Source of the DNA: Platerodrilus igneus
Taxonomy: Eukaryota > Arthropoda > Insecta > Coleoptera > Lycidae
Length of the DNA stretch: 64,000 nt
NCBI GenBank assembly: GCA_036346225.1
Contig: JARFIW010001111.1
Span: 1,608,526 to 1,672,525, forward strand
Reading direction: 5' to 3'
Shown piece after piece: positions 20,440 through 32,800 of this stretch. Both the position numbers and the translations under genes were made by a program. The notes beneath the pieces are model-generated. The model did not search any database and was not told the origin of the DNA. It saw only the letters and a list, made by a program, of their open reading frames with translations. Positions within the stretch are counted from its first letter, which is position 1, and the number at the start of each line of letters is the position of its first letter.

Positions 20440-21760
20440 AATTACCCCTTTATGCGCGCCATACGCTGTAAGTGGGAGAAAAAGACAGCTGGAATTAGAA
20501 GAAATGGATGCAAAAAGACGGAAGTTGGACTATATGGAAAATACCCCGGCAATGCGATAACAGTACAAAGATGTGTTGGACAAAGAACATCTTAGAGAAA
20601 ATGAGGAAAAATTAAAAGATTATTTTATGTGTCGGTGGACCGACTTAATTATATCTGGATTTTACGAGCTATATGCATTTGTGGTTCGTAAGAAAGACTC
20701 TTTTAGTTATGTTGGTGTCCTTGCGGAAAGGGATAGTATTAAACTGGTATACTACTTAAAAGGTTTTTCTTGGAACGTTTTTATCAAATTGGCAGATGAC
20801 ATAGACGAACTAAGGAAGGTGGGGTTCGTAACACTGGCGTACACCAGACGTAAAGGGGTTCCGCTACACATTGTTTATTTGCCCAATAATGAACCTTTTG
20901 TATCATTTAAAACTGACGGTCTTACAACCTATAAGGGTCATATATTCCCAAAGATAGTAGACATACATTACATGTGATTTTCCAATGCTCCACCCGAAGG
21001 TACTACATTGGCCAGCAAGCGAGTTTTTTTTACCTGGAAAATTTTGAATTTTGCCGAATCCTTGCTGTTCCAAGCAAGGTAGGGATCTTTAACGTGCGTG
21101 ACAACACTCACACACGGGACCTCCATTTTACCTCTCATCCGAACGAGGGTGTATTTTTACGAAAAATGCTCGCCTAACATTTTTCAAGCGGACCGTGTCG
21201 GGATTCGAACCCGGGGTCTAGGGCGTAGTAGTCACACACATACCACTACGCCACAGAGCCGCCTAGTAGACACATTACATGTGATTTTCCAATGCTCCAC
21301 CCGAAGGTACTACATTGACCAGGAAGCGAGTTTTTGTTACCTGGAAAATTTTGAATTTTGCCGAACCCTTGCTGTTCCAAGCAAGGTCGGGATCTTTAAC
21401 GTGCGTGACAACACTCACACACGGGACCTCCATTTTACCTCTCATTCGAACGAGGGTGTATTTTTGTGAAAAATGCTCGCCTAACATTTTTCAAGCGGAC
21501 CGTGTCGGGATTCGAACCCGGGACCTTGGGCGTAGTAGCCTAGTAGACACAACTATACAATTGTGTATGGGAGAATTAGGTTTGTCCCCAATACCAGCAA
21601 GAGGATATTGACCAAGCCAACATGATACGTATGCAGGAGATAGTTGGAGAGCCACGATTAAGAGATTGCCGCAAGCTGCAAGAATTAATACAATTAAAAT
21701 TATTATGTCTCTTTAAAATGTATTTGAATACATCAGGACAAAAATCTATAACAAATATTT
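20440..21760 (+). pseudogene. Unrecognised gene split by a SINE
   Basis: The longest open part is 20573-20977, with HLRENEEKLKDYFMCRW, YELYAFVVRKKDSFSYVGVL, KLVYYLKGFSWNVFIKL and HIVYLPNNEPFVSFKT. Coding-like sequence extends upstream from about 20440, including a nuclear-localisation-like KRRKLDY, past a TAA near 20559. It resumes after the SINE at about 21541 with helical, charged sequence to about 21760. The SINE entered the codons after KIVD. I do not recognise the family. Its place next to Polinton remnants makes an element-borne gene possible, but a host gene remnant cannot be excluded. Confidence 0.5.
20955..21550 (-). mobile_element. tRNA-derived SINE, two tandem units
   Basis: Unit 1 (about 20965-21263) has on the minus strand an A box TGGCGTAGTGG (21252-21238 region), a B box GGTTCGAATCC (about 21212-21200) and a 3' body ending with a hairpin CCAATG...CATTGG. 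Unit 2 (about 21274-21540) repeats the body and B box but lacks the A-box part. TAGTAGACA(C/T) occurs at 20955, 21264 and 21541, on both sides and between the units, and looks like a target-site duplication. Confidence 0.85.
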
Positions 21761-21875
21761 TATAGCATTGGTTCCTTTATTGACACTGTATGGTTCTCAG
21801 TCGTAGTTTTCAGTATATTTTCTTTCAGCTTCTATACATGGAATATACAGGTTTCTTGCAACATTTCATAGATTA

Positions 21876-22280
21876 TCAACTCTTCAATTTTTTGTATCCA
21901 TAAGGGAGTGAAGTGTGATTTTGAAAAAAAAACTTTCGTTTGATGAAATTGGGTCTGTAGATTTTTGTCTCAGTTCTTGTAACCACCTCGGCGTGTCCTG
22001 TTCTCTTGATGTTTCTGGAAATAATATTTACAGGTTCCGACGTGGTTAAAATCATATTTTTGATACTCTTAAAGTTTATGAGCTGGCCAGCTGAGTAGTT
22101 AAGTGAAATACCTTTCACCTTGAAAACAAAGTGTTCCTGTAGTTTATCCATAGAGAAGGACTTGTAAGCGTAATATTTGGGCCTCCAGACACAAATTCAG
22201 TAATATAACTTCCTGATCCGTGTGCTTCCAACTCGTCTGTCCTATCGCCTACAAATTTTTCGGTGGGGACGTCAGTAGAC
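21876..22280 (-). pseudogene. PolB C-terminal fragment, second copy
   Basis: Almost identical to the fragment at 91-495. The open part is 22151-21876, with the TDELE / YITEFVSGGP segment in another frame upstream. The frameshift is shared, so the damage predates the duplication. Confidence 0.7.
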
Positions 22281-22324
22281 TATTATTGGGAATACCACCA
22301 CCTCATTTCCCCCAGAATCCCTCA

Positions 22325-22935
22325 TTTCCCCACACATCTGGACCAAAAAGTTTTCTTCGACTAGCCATTTTCATCTTTCGAGATAAACCTATCTTGTTTG
22401 GTATTAATTAATATTAGAATTTTCTCAGCTACCCGAATCTCTAGGAATTTTTTAGATAGCGCCATCTCCCAGAAAGCTACCCTCATTTTAAGATTTTTTG
22501 ATGGTAGCGATTTCTGACCGTCCTTATAAATTTTTTAGTCATGCAATACATGAAACTAACCTAGAATTTTATGTAGAATCCGAATCTGTACATAGATTTA
22601 AAATAAGACTACCCCCTGCAAAGTTATACCCCTTTAAAGTCCTGATCTTCTAAATTTTGCTCTTTGCTCTATAAGCAAACCTAACAAATAGCTTTCTTCG
22701 TCTAACCATTGCATCTTTCGAGATAAACCTATCTTGTTTGATATCAATTAATATTAGATTTTTCTCAGCTACCCGAATCTCTAGGAATTTTTCAGATAGC
22801 ATCAGTTCCCAGGGAGCTACCCTTATTTTAAGATTTTTTGCTGGTAGCGATTTCTGACCGTCCGCATAAATTTTTTTAGTCATGCGATACATTAAATTAG
22901 TCTAAAATTTTACGCAGAATCCGAATCTGCAAACA
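22325..22935 (-). repeat. R1 repeat dimer, second copy
   Basis: Same arrangement as 540-1150. The open frame 22892-22650 differs by two residues from its counterpart (IM to KI and P to L). Confidence 0.85.
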
Positions 22936-22944
22936 GATTTAAAA

Positions 22945-24055
22945 TCGATTTACATTGGTTTCTTTTCTATAAATGTCAAATTCTAATTTATTACCATTTC
23001 TAATTACTAATGTATCTAAAAAGGGTAATTGTTCATTATTCTCTAGTTCATACGTAAATTTTATGCTTTGAAATTTTGAATTCATTTCTTTCAGAAAATC
23101 ATCAACATTTGATTTAGAAGTGTCAAAAACTGCAAAAATATCATCCACGTACCTTAACCATATTCTTGGGAAGTATTTGGAATTTTCTTTTAACTCGGTC
23201 TCAAAGCGAGACATAAATAAATTTGCTATGAAAGATGATAGGCTATTTCCCATTGCTGTGCCTTCATGTTGTTCGTACAACTTGTTGAATTGAAAACAGT
23301 TCTGGGACATGCAATGCGAAACAAGTTTGATATAGTCCTCAACTTTATCATCATCAATATCACTATCTATAAGAACATCCTTTAAATATGGTAAAGTACG
23401 TGGTATTGGAACACTAGGGAATAATGAACTGACATCAAATGAAATTAAGATTTCGTTCTCTTCTAATGTGATATTTTTTATTTTATTAATGAACTCTAAA
23501 GAGTTTTGTCAGACAAACTGTTAAACTTTAAATTCTTAAATTCCTTTGATAGCCATCGTGATAAATAGTAAGTCGGTGAGTTGATACCTGAAACTATTGG
23601 TCTCATCGATTTATTATTTTTGTGAATTTTTGGTAAACAGTAAAGTTTTGGCATTTCAGGATTTGAAATTGTCAATTTTAATTTTAGTGTGGGCGAAATT
23701 AAGTTTGGACATTCTTTCAAAACTGACTCTGTTGATTTAATCATTTTATTTAAAGGAACCTCATTTTTACGTTTTTTTACTATTGTCTGTCAGGACCCTC
23801 AGACAGCAAATTTTCTACTCTATCAACATAGTCTAGTTTATCCAGAATAACCAACCTATTCCCCTTGTCAGCCTTTAAACAATAACAATCCTTTTGTCGT
23901 AAATCTTTAATAATCAGGTGATCTTTCCTTGTTTGTTCTGAGGCATTCCTTGCGCAAGTGCGTAAGTTGTCCGAAAGTTGAATTTTGCATGCGTTTCTAA
24001 TAAAGTTTTTTGAGTTGTCATCTAATTTTGAAATGGGAACTGTTAGTTGAATGGT
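22945..24055 (-). pseudogene. Penelope-like element reverse transcriptase
   Basis: Leftward coding sequence starts near 24050 with ADKGNRLVILDKLDYVDRV. It has LYCLPKIHKNNKSMRPIVSG and SPTYYLSRWL (23744-23496), ISFDVSSLFPSVP, GTAMGNSLSSFIANLFM and the catalytic YVDDIFAVF, then LPFLDTLV and YRKET. These are hallmarks of Penelope-like RTs. Frameshifts lie near 23500 and 23780. The gene stops at the 1.16-kb repeat junction, so any GIY-YIG endonuclease domain is missing. Confidence 0.88.
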
Positions 24056-24142
24056 CTAATTTCTATGAGCATTTATCAGATTTAATGACTCTTGGTATTT
24101 CACGATGAATTTCCATTCCAAAAAAGGTTATAAATACACAAT
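24056..24142 (+). pseudogene. BEL/Pao pol fragment left of element B
   Basis: Translates as EHLSDLMTLGISR, a stop, then SIPKKGYKYT, typical of the BEL/Pao segment just before the RNase H-like region. It resumes to the right of element B at 41009. A one-base frame discrepancy exists across the junction. Confidence 0.7.
24137..24142. repeat. Left target-site duplication of element B
   Basis: CACAAT, identical to 41009-41014. Confidence 0.95.
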
Positions 24143-24950
24143 AGTAGATGATATACCTTCCTTCTAACGCACTTCGATCCTCACTCGATCGATCCCCCCA
24201 CCCTGCTTTCTAGTTCGCAGTTGTTGAGGTGGTGTGCCTTGTAAATTTTGACGATCCTCAAGACACTTCTGGCGCACATCGTTTTTTACTGGATCGCCGC
24301 CCCCTTCCTACCCCTTTCTGCTTGCCTACTAGTTGTAGGGTGTTGAAGGGGGAAGGGGGTCTTATGACAATTCTCATGACTCGTATGAATTCTTCATTAT
24401 GTTTATCGGCTTTGCGGGTGTCTTAATCAGCATTTTGCAGACTAGAAAATTTTTTAACAATTAGGGATATATAGGCAGATATAATTAGCATCGTGAAATT
24501 ACATAGGATTATTTAGCACTATTATTTTAATATTTTAATTTTACTTTTTAACATATATCATTTTTAATATTAGACTAGTATAAGTGTGTTCTTAAATTTT
24601 AGAATTAAGTTGACTACATAATCGCACTTATATACATATGTCTGTGGAGACTTTACTAATAAATGAAATAAATGAAATTATGTTTATCGGCTTTGCGGGA
24701 GCCTCATTAGGCATTTTGCGGTCTAGAAAAAATTTTTAACAATCCTCATGACTCGTATGAATTCTTCATTATGTTTATCGGCTTTGCGGGTGCCCCATTT
24801 GGCATTTTGCGGTCTAGAAAAATTTTTTTAACGATCCTCATGACTCGTATGAATTCTTCATTATGTTTATCGGCTTTGTGGGTGCCCCATTCGGAATTTT
24901 GATGTTTAGAAAAAATTTTAAAAGATTTCAAATCGAGCTAACATATGCAC
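24143..24950 (+). repeat. Left inverted terminal repeat of element B
   Basis: The outer 300 bp (24143-24440) match the complement of 40690-41008. Inward, a segment of about 94 bp (CTCATGACTCGTATGAATTC to CTAGAAAAA) is repeated several times (near 24375, 24675, 24745, 24837), whereas the right end has one copy. The last unit continues to AAATCGAGCTAACATATG, matching the inner edge of the right repeat. An unrelated 210-bp insert ending in AATAAATGAAATAAATGAAAT lies at about 24455-24675. Confidence 0.92.
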
Positions 24951-25264
24951 TCAATATTATATGGCATAGGTATGGGTAATCAAAATTGTAAAGGGTAATT
25001 GTTTCCGTTCTCTGGGATCGGTGATCGAGCACAGAAATAAAAATAAACTGCAATATATATGGAAATAAAAATTTATTAGACAATCTATACACAGTAGTAA
25101 TAAATTCTTTGTATATATCTATATTTACAATAATATTATCATTGTACATGTTTTTAGGCTAAACATGTATATACATTGTGACCCTAAAACAGTCACGTAA
25201 TGTGTGCAACTTAAATTCGAGCAATATATACAACTTATAAACTAAGTAAAATAAAATCTATTAT
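24951..25264. other. 3' flank of element B PolB
   Basis: AT-rich sequence between the PolB stop and the left terminal repeat, with AATAAA-like signals for the leftward transcript. No gene. Confidence 0.5.
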
Positions 25265-28200
25265 CTATTTCCCTTGTCCCCATGCATACGTTAAGGTCGT
25301 GTTAGGGATTACGAAACGCTTGTCATCAGTGCCCGATAAACTAACCTTGCTAAGTAACAGCGTAAACAAATCATGTTTTTTGCTCCTAATAGACCGCATC
25401 GAATGCACGAGGGCTCGGAAGTTACTGTTATGTGCTACGTCCTTAAAACTATTAACACTTATACCCTGCACAACACTACGCTTAACCCCTTTAATCTTTT
25501 TTATTACATCCCTTTCGCTAACTATACAGTAACTCTTGGCGCGAGTACCCACAAACTCTAAAACTATCTCACCACCAAACTCATCCTTGAACTTTCCGGG
25601 CACTTTCTTGTTTACAAGTGGGATCTTATATTTATTGTCTGGGCGGTAGTCACTAGTGTCGAATAGGTCCAGTTGGGTATGAATATCACTGTACAAGTCT
25701 TCTGTTTCGACACTATACACGAGCGAATCGGTATCTGTATACAAAAGCGAAAGCTTAGACCCATACAGAGGCAACAGTTTCTCATAGTGAAAGTCATAAA
25801 TCAAGGTTTTTGATAGGTCTTAAATCGAAAAGTCTGCATATATAGGTTTATTATAGATGAATTTAACGCGGTCCATCTGTATGAGTGCTAAATTTTCGCT
25901 TAGTACCAGATTACAATTAAAGTTCGGGCGGGCAATCAGGGTACTCGCACACAAGGTCTTCCGGTTACACTCCCATCGAGTCACAAGCTTCACGTCGACG
26001 CGCTTGTCTATATTTTCCATAGTTTTACCAAAGATGGCATTGTTCATGAGTTTGAAAAAATCCTTCTCAAAAGCGTTAGTGGCACGAGTGCGAAGGTCCG
26101 TGTTCAACTCGATATAAGGCTTCAACCATGGAGACTGGTCGAACTCGAGAACCCGATGGATGGAGGTCAACACTAATCCATTCCGCACACACTGCTGTAG
26201 ATTCCTGTAGTGGATAATGTAGCGGTGTTTGTCTTCTAAGGTGGCGAGGAGCTTCGGAGCCTTAGATGTGATATAAGGCGACGTCTTCATTTCCGGGCAG
26301 AACGGCAGGTCGTTGTGGAGATCATGTAAATGTGAAGGGTACTCCAAGTCGACCTCCAGAATGAATCCTTTTGCAGAGTCCTTGGGAACATTTAAGATGG
26401 TGGCCTGGAGTTCGGCTATATCGGTAGAGGACAACCATCGAAATCCTCCAAGAGGGAGAGCCTGGCTCATGGCCCAGCCATACAAGTTATTGGCATCGTA
26501 GTATGCCAAATACTTAGACGGAGCCGCAGGATCGTACTCTTCCATGTACTTGTTGTTGGCAGCAGCGTAGCGTCTACTACACTGGGTCAGACCCCCTCTG
26601 ATTCCAGACTTTATAAAATTGTACATGTCAATATCCGTGAGGAGCTCCAGTTTCACGCCGGTGTATTTTAACATGGCGTCCCAGGTTAATGAGGGCGCTG
26701 TCACAAACTGGCACGGATCAAGGTCATAAGTCGACATGCACACCCGGCGAAAGTTCTCGAAGACGTCTGCCAACAATAGTACATCTATCTTCAAATAGAG
26801 GTCGCTATATTCTCCAAGCGTGTTAAGACCAAAGTCGCGCCATACCTTCTGAGCCCTCTCGTATTCATCGATGGTAATGGATGTAGAGGCGAGATCATTG
26901 TAGAAGGCGTCCTGTGGTGGGAGAGCTGTTTCCTCTAATACTTCCATACTTTGTATGTAAGTATATGGAAACACGCTTTTCTTGTTAACCAGTTGGAGTC
27001 TGGAGTCCTCGGGGAAGTGACGTCTGACCTCTACAAACTGGTTCTGGGTCAAATTCTTCGCCAGTGTATCCAACCCGGACGCCATAAATCGGAGAGAGTC
27101 GATAAACCGAAGTTGGACACAGAACTTGTCGGCAGTTTTTTCTTGTCCGTCTAAGACCACTTCTGTATCGTATAGTCGTACAGTTTTTGAAAACGAGATG
27201 AACCGCTCTTTATTGTTCGGTATAACGTTAATCTTCTCGTTATCATACCCCAGTTCTTTTATGATGAAATGAGCATCATATCCACTAAAGTTGTGAAACA
27301 CCACTGGGATAAACTGCGGAACCCGATAGAGGATGTTACATTTGGAGTGTACAGGAAAGCGGTACGCACCATTCAGGTGGTTGTGATCCCGCACACGGTC
27401 TGTTCCAAGCGGGTTCTTGCATATCCCACAGTTTTCGATAGTGTGGAACAAAAGTTCATTCTGGGCATCCAAAGGAATCATGGGCACATTCGTCGTCAAT
27501 ATCTTACCCAGACGTCTAGCTTCCTCTCTAAGTTTGATAACAAATTTACGTGCTGCGTCTGGGCCCCGGTAGATCTCAAATTTATTGAGGAAGTCGTCAT
27601 AGCAGCATTTAATGTAATATGCCCAGCTATAAGGGGTATGCAGCTGGAGCGGTGTTGTAGATGATGTGGAGGGGTCGGGCGTTGCAAAGCTGTACGGCTG
27701 TAGGAGCGATTCAAAGTCAGCATAAATAACGAATGGGACCTGTATTTGTTTTTGCATGCTCGAAAATTCTAAAACGTTGTTGAAGACGGTGGGCATTTGG
27801 GTTACGACATGGTTACAGTCCTGCTTAGTATGCCTAATTAAGGCAGTCTCAGTCGGAAAAAAGATTAAACATCCATCGCAGATCCATTTATGTAACCTAT
27901 CTTTTGATAACTGTTTACCAAACCAAACGACCCAAATCCTTGATCCAACAAAAATGACCTTTTTCTTCATCCTGGATGTAGAGCAAGTTAACGTGCCGGG
28001 CTCTCCTGCGTTTAGTAAAATGTAGAGGACCGACAATAGACCTTCCTTCCACTCCGAATACATTGATACTCAGATCGTTCAAAGACTCGAACTTGGCAAT
28101 CTTGTCAAAGGCCATAGGGAACTCTATACCACCCATATTTAAGCAGTTCGAGTAATGGGGGTACTTGCTAAGACGTTGGGGGTCATACTTGGCAGGATAC

Positions 28201-29132
28201 AGCGCTGCTACAATGGAGTATGCAAAACAGGCAGCGTCTCGGTTTTTAACATTCACCACCGCTTTTTTAGCTTTTATCCAGCATGGAAGGTCAATGTAAG
28301 AGGATCCCCTAGGTGGCTGGTATTTGTTGATGTTTAGTTCTAAATGCAGGACACGTTGTAAGGTCCAACCGGACTGGCGATGTTCAAATTCTTGGGATTT
28401 ATCGAGCATATCCCGAGAAAACGCCGTATACACTTTGTTCAAGTCGCTCGATCGAGTTATAATTTGATTCTTGGTATTGAAAGATTTAGTTGCTTCGGTA
28501 TCACCTAAGTCCATCTTTGTGTATATACCAAACACTTCCACATTAATTTTAAGGGTCGTGTGGACCTCCAAGGTGTCCTGGATCAACTTTACAAAATGCG
28601 GCTTTTGTTCAAGTAAAAAGTCTCCAATGTCTTTACAACCAGACATATTATTGATGCGGTAAGTTGCGATCCGGGAGCGGAAGGCAGACGATAACAGCTG
28701 TATCGCTTCTTGTCCGGGGTCTCCGGATTTGGTCTTATGCGCGGCACTGCGTAAATGTCCAGGGAACTGGCGTGAAGGAACGTCCATATTGCAATCCTTG
28801 CAATATCGTATGTCCTGTCGCTGGCGTTTTGGGGCAGGTGCAGCACGTGGTGGTGATGCTCCACGTTTGGCTGACATCGATGTAGAAGAAATAGTATCTC
28901 CGTGGAGGGCGTGCTGATGCCGGGTTAAATTAGCTCGACGCCCAAACCCCATATCACAAATGTCGCACACAAATGATGCTGGTGCTGATAATCCAGTCGG
29001 TGGAGCTGAGGCTGTAACCTGACGTGGTGGTCTAATGATATTATGAACCTCCTTTTTGTGTCGGTTAAGGTTGCTCTGGATCGAGAAGTTTTTCTGGCAC
29101 ACATCGCAGACAAATACTTTGACGGATTCCAT
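25265..29132 (-). pseudogene. Family-B DNA polymerase with C2H2 fingers, nearly intact
   Basis: About 1290 codons, probable start at the MESVKVF methionine. Two C2H2 fingers (CDVCQKNFSIQSNLNRHKKEVH, CDICDMGFGRRANLTRHQHALH) are followed by a basic segment (KRGASPP...PKRQRQD) and a third CKDC...H finger-like unit. Exonuclease motifs are YADFES, HNFSGYDAHF and YSDLYLKIDVLLLADVF. Polymerase motifs are YYDANNLYGW, LMNNAIFGKTMEN and YTDTDSLVY. Catalytic acidic residues are present in all of them. Only two lesions were seen: a one-base insertion near 27926 and a TAA at about 25818-25820. It has no introns. It should replicate the element's DNA. Confidence 0.95.
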
Positions 29133-29860
29133 TCTAATCTGCACAATAAAACTATGTTTATTACTCAGTTTAAAACACGTAAATTGCAATGTTTTACAGT
29201 TGTAAAAGAAACACTACTGAGGAAAATGGGCTGAGACTTCTTATAAATAGCAAGATGATTGTAACCAGGCAAATTAAAGTGCGTGCTCACAGGCAATCAA
29301 TATAACTTCGTCCCAGGATTTGCTTGTTACTCAGTTTAAAACACGTAAACCACGAGGTTTTGCAAACGTAGAAGAAACACAACTGAGGAAAATGGGATGA
29401 GACCCCTTGTATTTATAGCCAGATGATCGTAAACATGCAAATTAGAGCGCATGCTCACAGGCAACCGATATAACATCGCCTCAGGATTCCTATGAAATTT
29501 GCACAATAAAACGATGTTTATTTACAGTTTAAAACACGTAAACCATGAGGTTTTGTAGTCGTAGAAGAAACACTATTGAGGAAAATTGGTTGAGACTCCT
29601 TATAAATAGCCAGATGATTATAAGAAGGTAAATTAAAGCGCATGCTCACAGGTAACCGATATAACTTCGGCCCAGGATTCCTATGTGATCTGCACAATAA
29701 AACGATGTTTATTACTCAGCTTAATAAACGCAGACAAATGTTTTCGCATTCGCGGAAAAGGAAAATGGGCTGAGGCCTCTTATAAATAGCCAGATGATCG
29801 GAAATAGGTAAATTAGAAAGAATGCGCACAGATCGCTAATAAAATCCCAGTGGAGATACT
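29130..29860 (-). promoter_or_regulatory. Four-copy tandem promoter-like repeat upstream of PolB
   Basis: Units of about 165-195 bp start at the TTACTCAG/TTACAG boxes near 29161, 29327, 29522 and 29712. Each has TTTAAAACACGTAA, GAGGAAAATGGG, and a TATA-type TTATAAATAG or TATTTATAG. On the minus strand the TATA is followed after about 30 bases by CTCAGT(A/T)GTG, an initiator match. The nearest unit sits directly before the PolB start. The last unit is degenerate. Confidence 0.75.
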
Positions 29861-32800
29861 CCTAAAGAAATGGAGCACAGTTACGTCTGGGGAACTTGCG
29901 ATACAACCAAAAACAGAAAAATTAGCATTATATGAATAATAAATAGTCATTGCAATGTTTTCGGACCTTATTCGATATAGGACCATGGCGCCAACCGCAA
30001 ACGACAGCATTGTTGCATTCTATAATTTATAATGAATACGACCGTGGGCTACTTCAGTTTTATTCTAGTATTTTTAATAGTTTGTAAATTTCGATATTGA
30101 TATTGGAATTGATGTGTAAATATAATATAAGAATTAAAAATTAAAACCAGTAGTTTACATGGAAATTGGGCATGTCATCAACCAGTTCAAAAAATATATT
30201 TTATAGGTATTTCAGTTATTAATGACATTGCACCAAATTCATTCCTATATATCATGATGCTAACCATCATGATCCTTTTACGTAATACCAAAAAATAGTG
30301 CTAGCGGCGACTTAAGTTGCTGCTACAGTTTATAAACCTATAAAACTTAATTCATATACAAATTTTCATGCTACTGAATAAATAAGATGTAAATAAAATA
30401 GCCGAGCACCTGCCTATTTGCAACATTTATTAAAACGTGTATGCAACGGTCATATTAATATACACGTCTGGCGAATACTAAACACATAATTAAGCTAAAA
30501 TGAATCTTTTAAAATAAGCATCGTCATCATCTGAAACAATGTTCTGTTAAAATCCGAGCACTTTACGTTAATGTATCAGCATATGTCATAAGGAAATGTC
30601 AGAGTGTAAACACCGGGTATCCATCTATAAGCGAAATACTTAACCATTACTATTATTGTGCTATTCATTAGCAGAAATCTACACAAATCTGTATAAATAT
30701 TACGTCCAATGCTCGATTTGATTGCATAAAATTAACCTTGTACCTGTTTTTGTTTGAGGTCTGAAAGCAGATAATTAAAATATTGCATCATCCGTTTTAA
30801 ATAATTCACATCTGTAAAATTTGTAAACATTCAATATTTGTGCAATTTAAAGAACGAAATAATGCTTTACATAATCAAATGAGGTATTTTCATTATACAA
30901 TACAATAATAATTATTACAATAGCTAACCCAATTTCGACTATTAAAAACAATGTCGATGTGTGAGCTCAAACGATTAGTTATTTGATAAAAACTTCTTGG
31001 GGGCGCGATTCGAGTGGTCAACGACCTACTTAAACATGTCTATGCTTGTATAAATGTGCGTGACGTCATAAATATCATAGCTCATAAATATTTCTAGGAT
31101 TAGTTCGCTGTAAATTGCGGAAATGACCGCATTCCATACGATGGATGACACATCTGTCTATAATTAACCGCAAAATACTAATTATAAAATGAGCTATATA
31201 TTAAAACAGAGAAAAATTACTTTTACCTGACGTTGAGATATTCAAAGCGGTTGATAAATTAATCAATTTATAAAACTGAATACCCTTCAAATCGATCGAT
31301 TTACATATATTTTAAATTCAGGCAATTAATTGTTTTATGATGTAACTATGGTGTCTTGACTCATCTAAATTCTTCGGCACGTTTATATAATATATCTGCA
31401 GAGCGAAGGTAAATTTAAGGTCATCATAGCTTTTATTAGAACTCGAATATTTTCAGTAGATCCTAAAATATTAACAAAATATTATTAAAAATCTATTAGA
31501 AACCATAAATTATCCCGAAACTAAGCCGAATTTACGCTAAATTAAAATTAAATATGTAATTCATATATGCAACATTAAAAGCTCGTCAAAACGTGTCAAC
31601 GATCATATATAATATACACGTCTATCTAAAAAGCGAATACTATACATATAATTAAGCTAAAATGTGTCTTTTAACACCGTAAAACTTGCAGAATAATTTG
31701 AAAAATATGCTGTTAAATATGTATACAAAGGTTTAATACTCGCCTTCAACCACTTCTTAAAACTGCATTGATAGTAAACAGGTACCGGGAAAAAAAAACT
31801 GGTCCGAGCGCACTTTACGTTATTATATCAAAATATATCGTAACAAGATGTCCCGGGAGTAAACACCTGAGGTCCATCTATATTCATACTACACCAACTA
31901 TACCTATGTGCTATTCTTTAGCAGAAACCTGCGTTAACAGATCGAGACAAACGAAAAGAATGACACATAGGTATAGTTTGTGTAGTATGAATATAGATGG
32001 ACCTCAGGTGTTTACTCCTGGTGCATATTGTTACGAAATATGCTAATATAATAGTGTGAAGTGCTGCAGGCTCAGTTTGTTTTCCGGTTTTTACTGTCCG
32101 TTAATTATAGCAGTTAGGTGAGTGACATATTTAATTTAATTATACGGAAATTCTGCATAATTTTCGATATATAATTTATGGTTTCTAATAGATTTTTAGT
32201 AATTTTTTGTTAATATTTTAGGAACCACTGAAAATATTCGAGTTCTAATAAAAGCTATGATGACCTTTAATTTACCTTCGCTCTGCAGATATATTATATA
32301 AACGTGCCGAAGAATTTAGATGAGTCAAGACAACATAGTTACATCATAAAACAATTAATTGCCTGAATTTAAAATATATGTAAATCGATCAATTTGAAGG
32401 GTATTCAGTTTTATAAATTGATTAATTATCAACCGCTTTGAATATCTCAACGTCAGGTAAAAGTAATTTTTCTCTGTTTTAATATATAGCTCATTTTATA
32501 ATTAGTATTTTGCGGTTAATTATAGACAGATGTGTCATCGTATCGTATGGAATGCGGTCATTTCTGTGATTTGCATAAAGCAAAACAACCCATAAATAGT
32601 ACAGTACAATAAATAATTTTCATAAGAAATCGATTTTATGAATAAACTATATTACAAAACCTGTATATCAGCCTACCTATTCGAAACCGCGTTATTAGAG
32701 AAACAATATATTTCCTAAATTAATTGCATTTGTTTGTTCAAGATCTGTATTACTCGGTTTATAATCCCGGAATTTAACAGTAATGTGATATAAAACGTTA

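Larger units (their letters stand above)
21786..22944. repeat. Right copy of the 1.16-kb direct repeat
   Basis: Partner of 1-1160, same orientation, about 1 percent different, offset 21,785 bp. It contains a PolB C-terminal remnant and an R1 dimer (22325-22935). It ends abruptly against Penelope-like RT at 22945. Confidence 0.95.

Noticed and set aside
22939..23310. GIY-YIG endonuclease domain for the Penelope-like element
   Set aside because: The coding sequence ends at the repeat junction before that domain.
26951..28025. Rightward ORFs inside the PolB region
   Set aside because: Antisense shadows of the leftward polymerase gene.
31768..32046. 92-codon ORF in the foldback centre
   Set aside because: It spans the inner palindrome, so half of it is the mirror image of the other half; not a credible gene.
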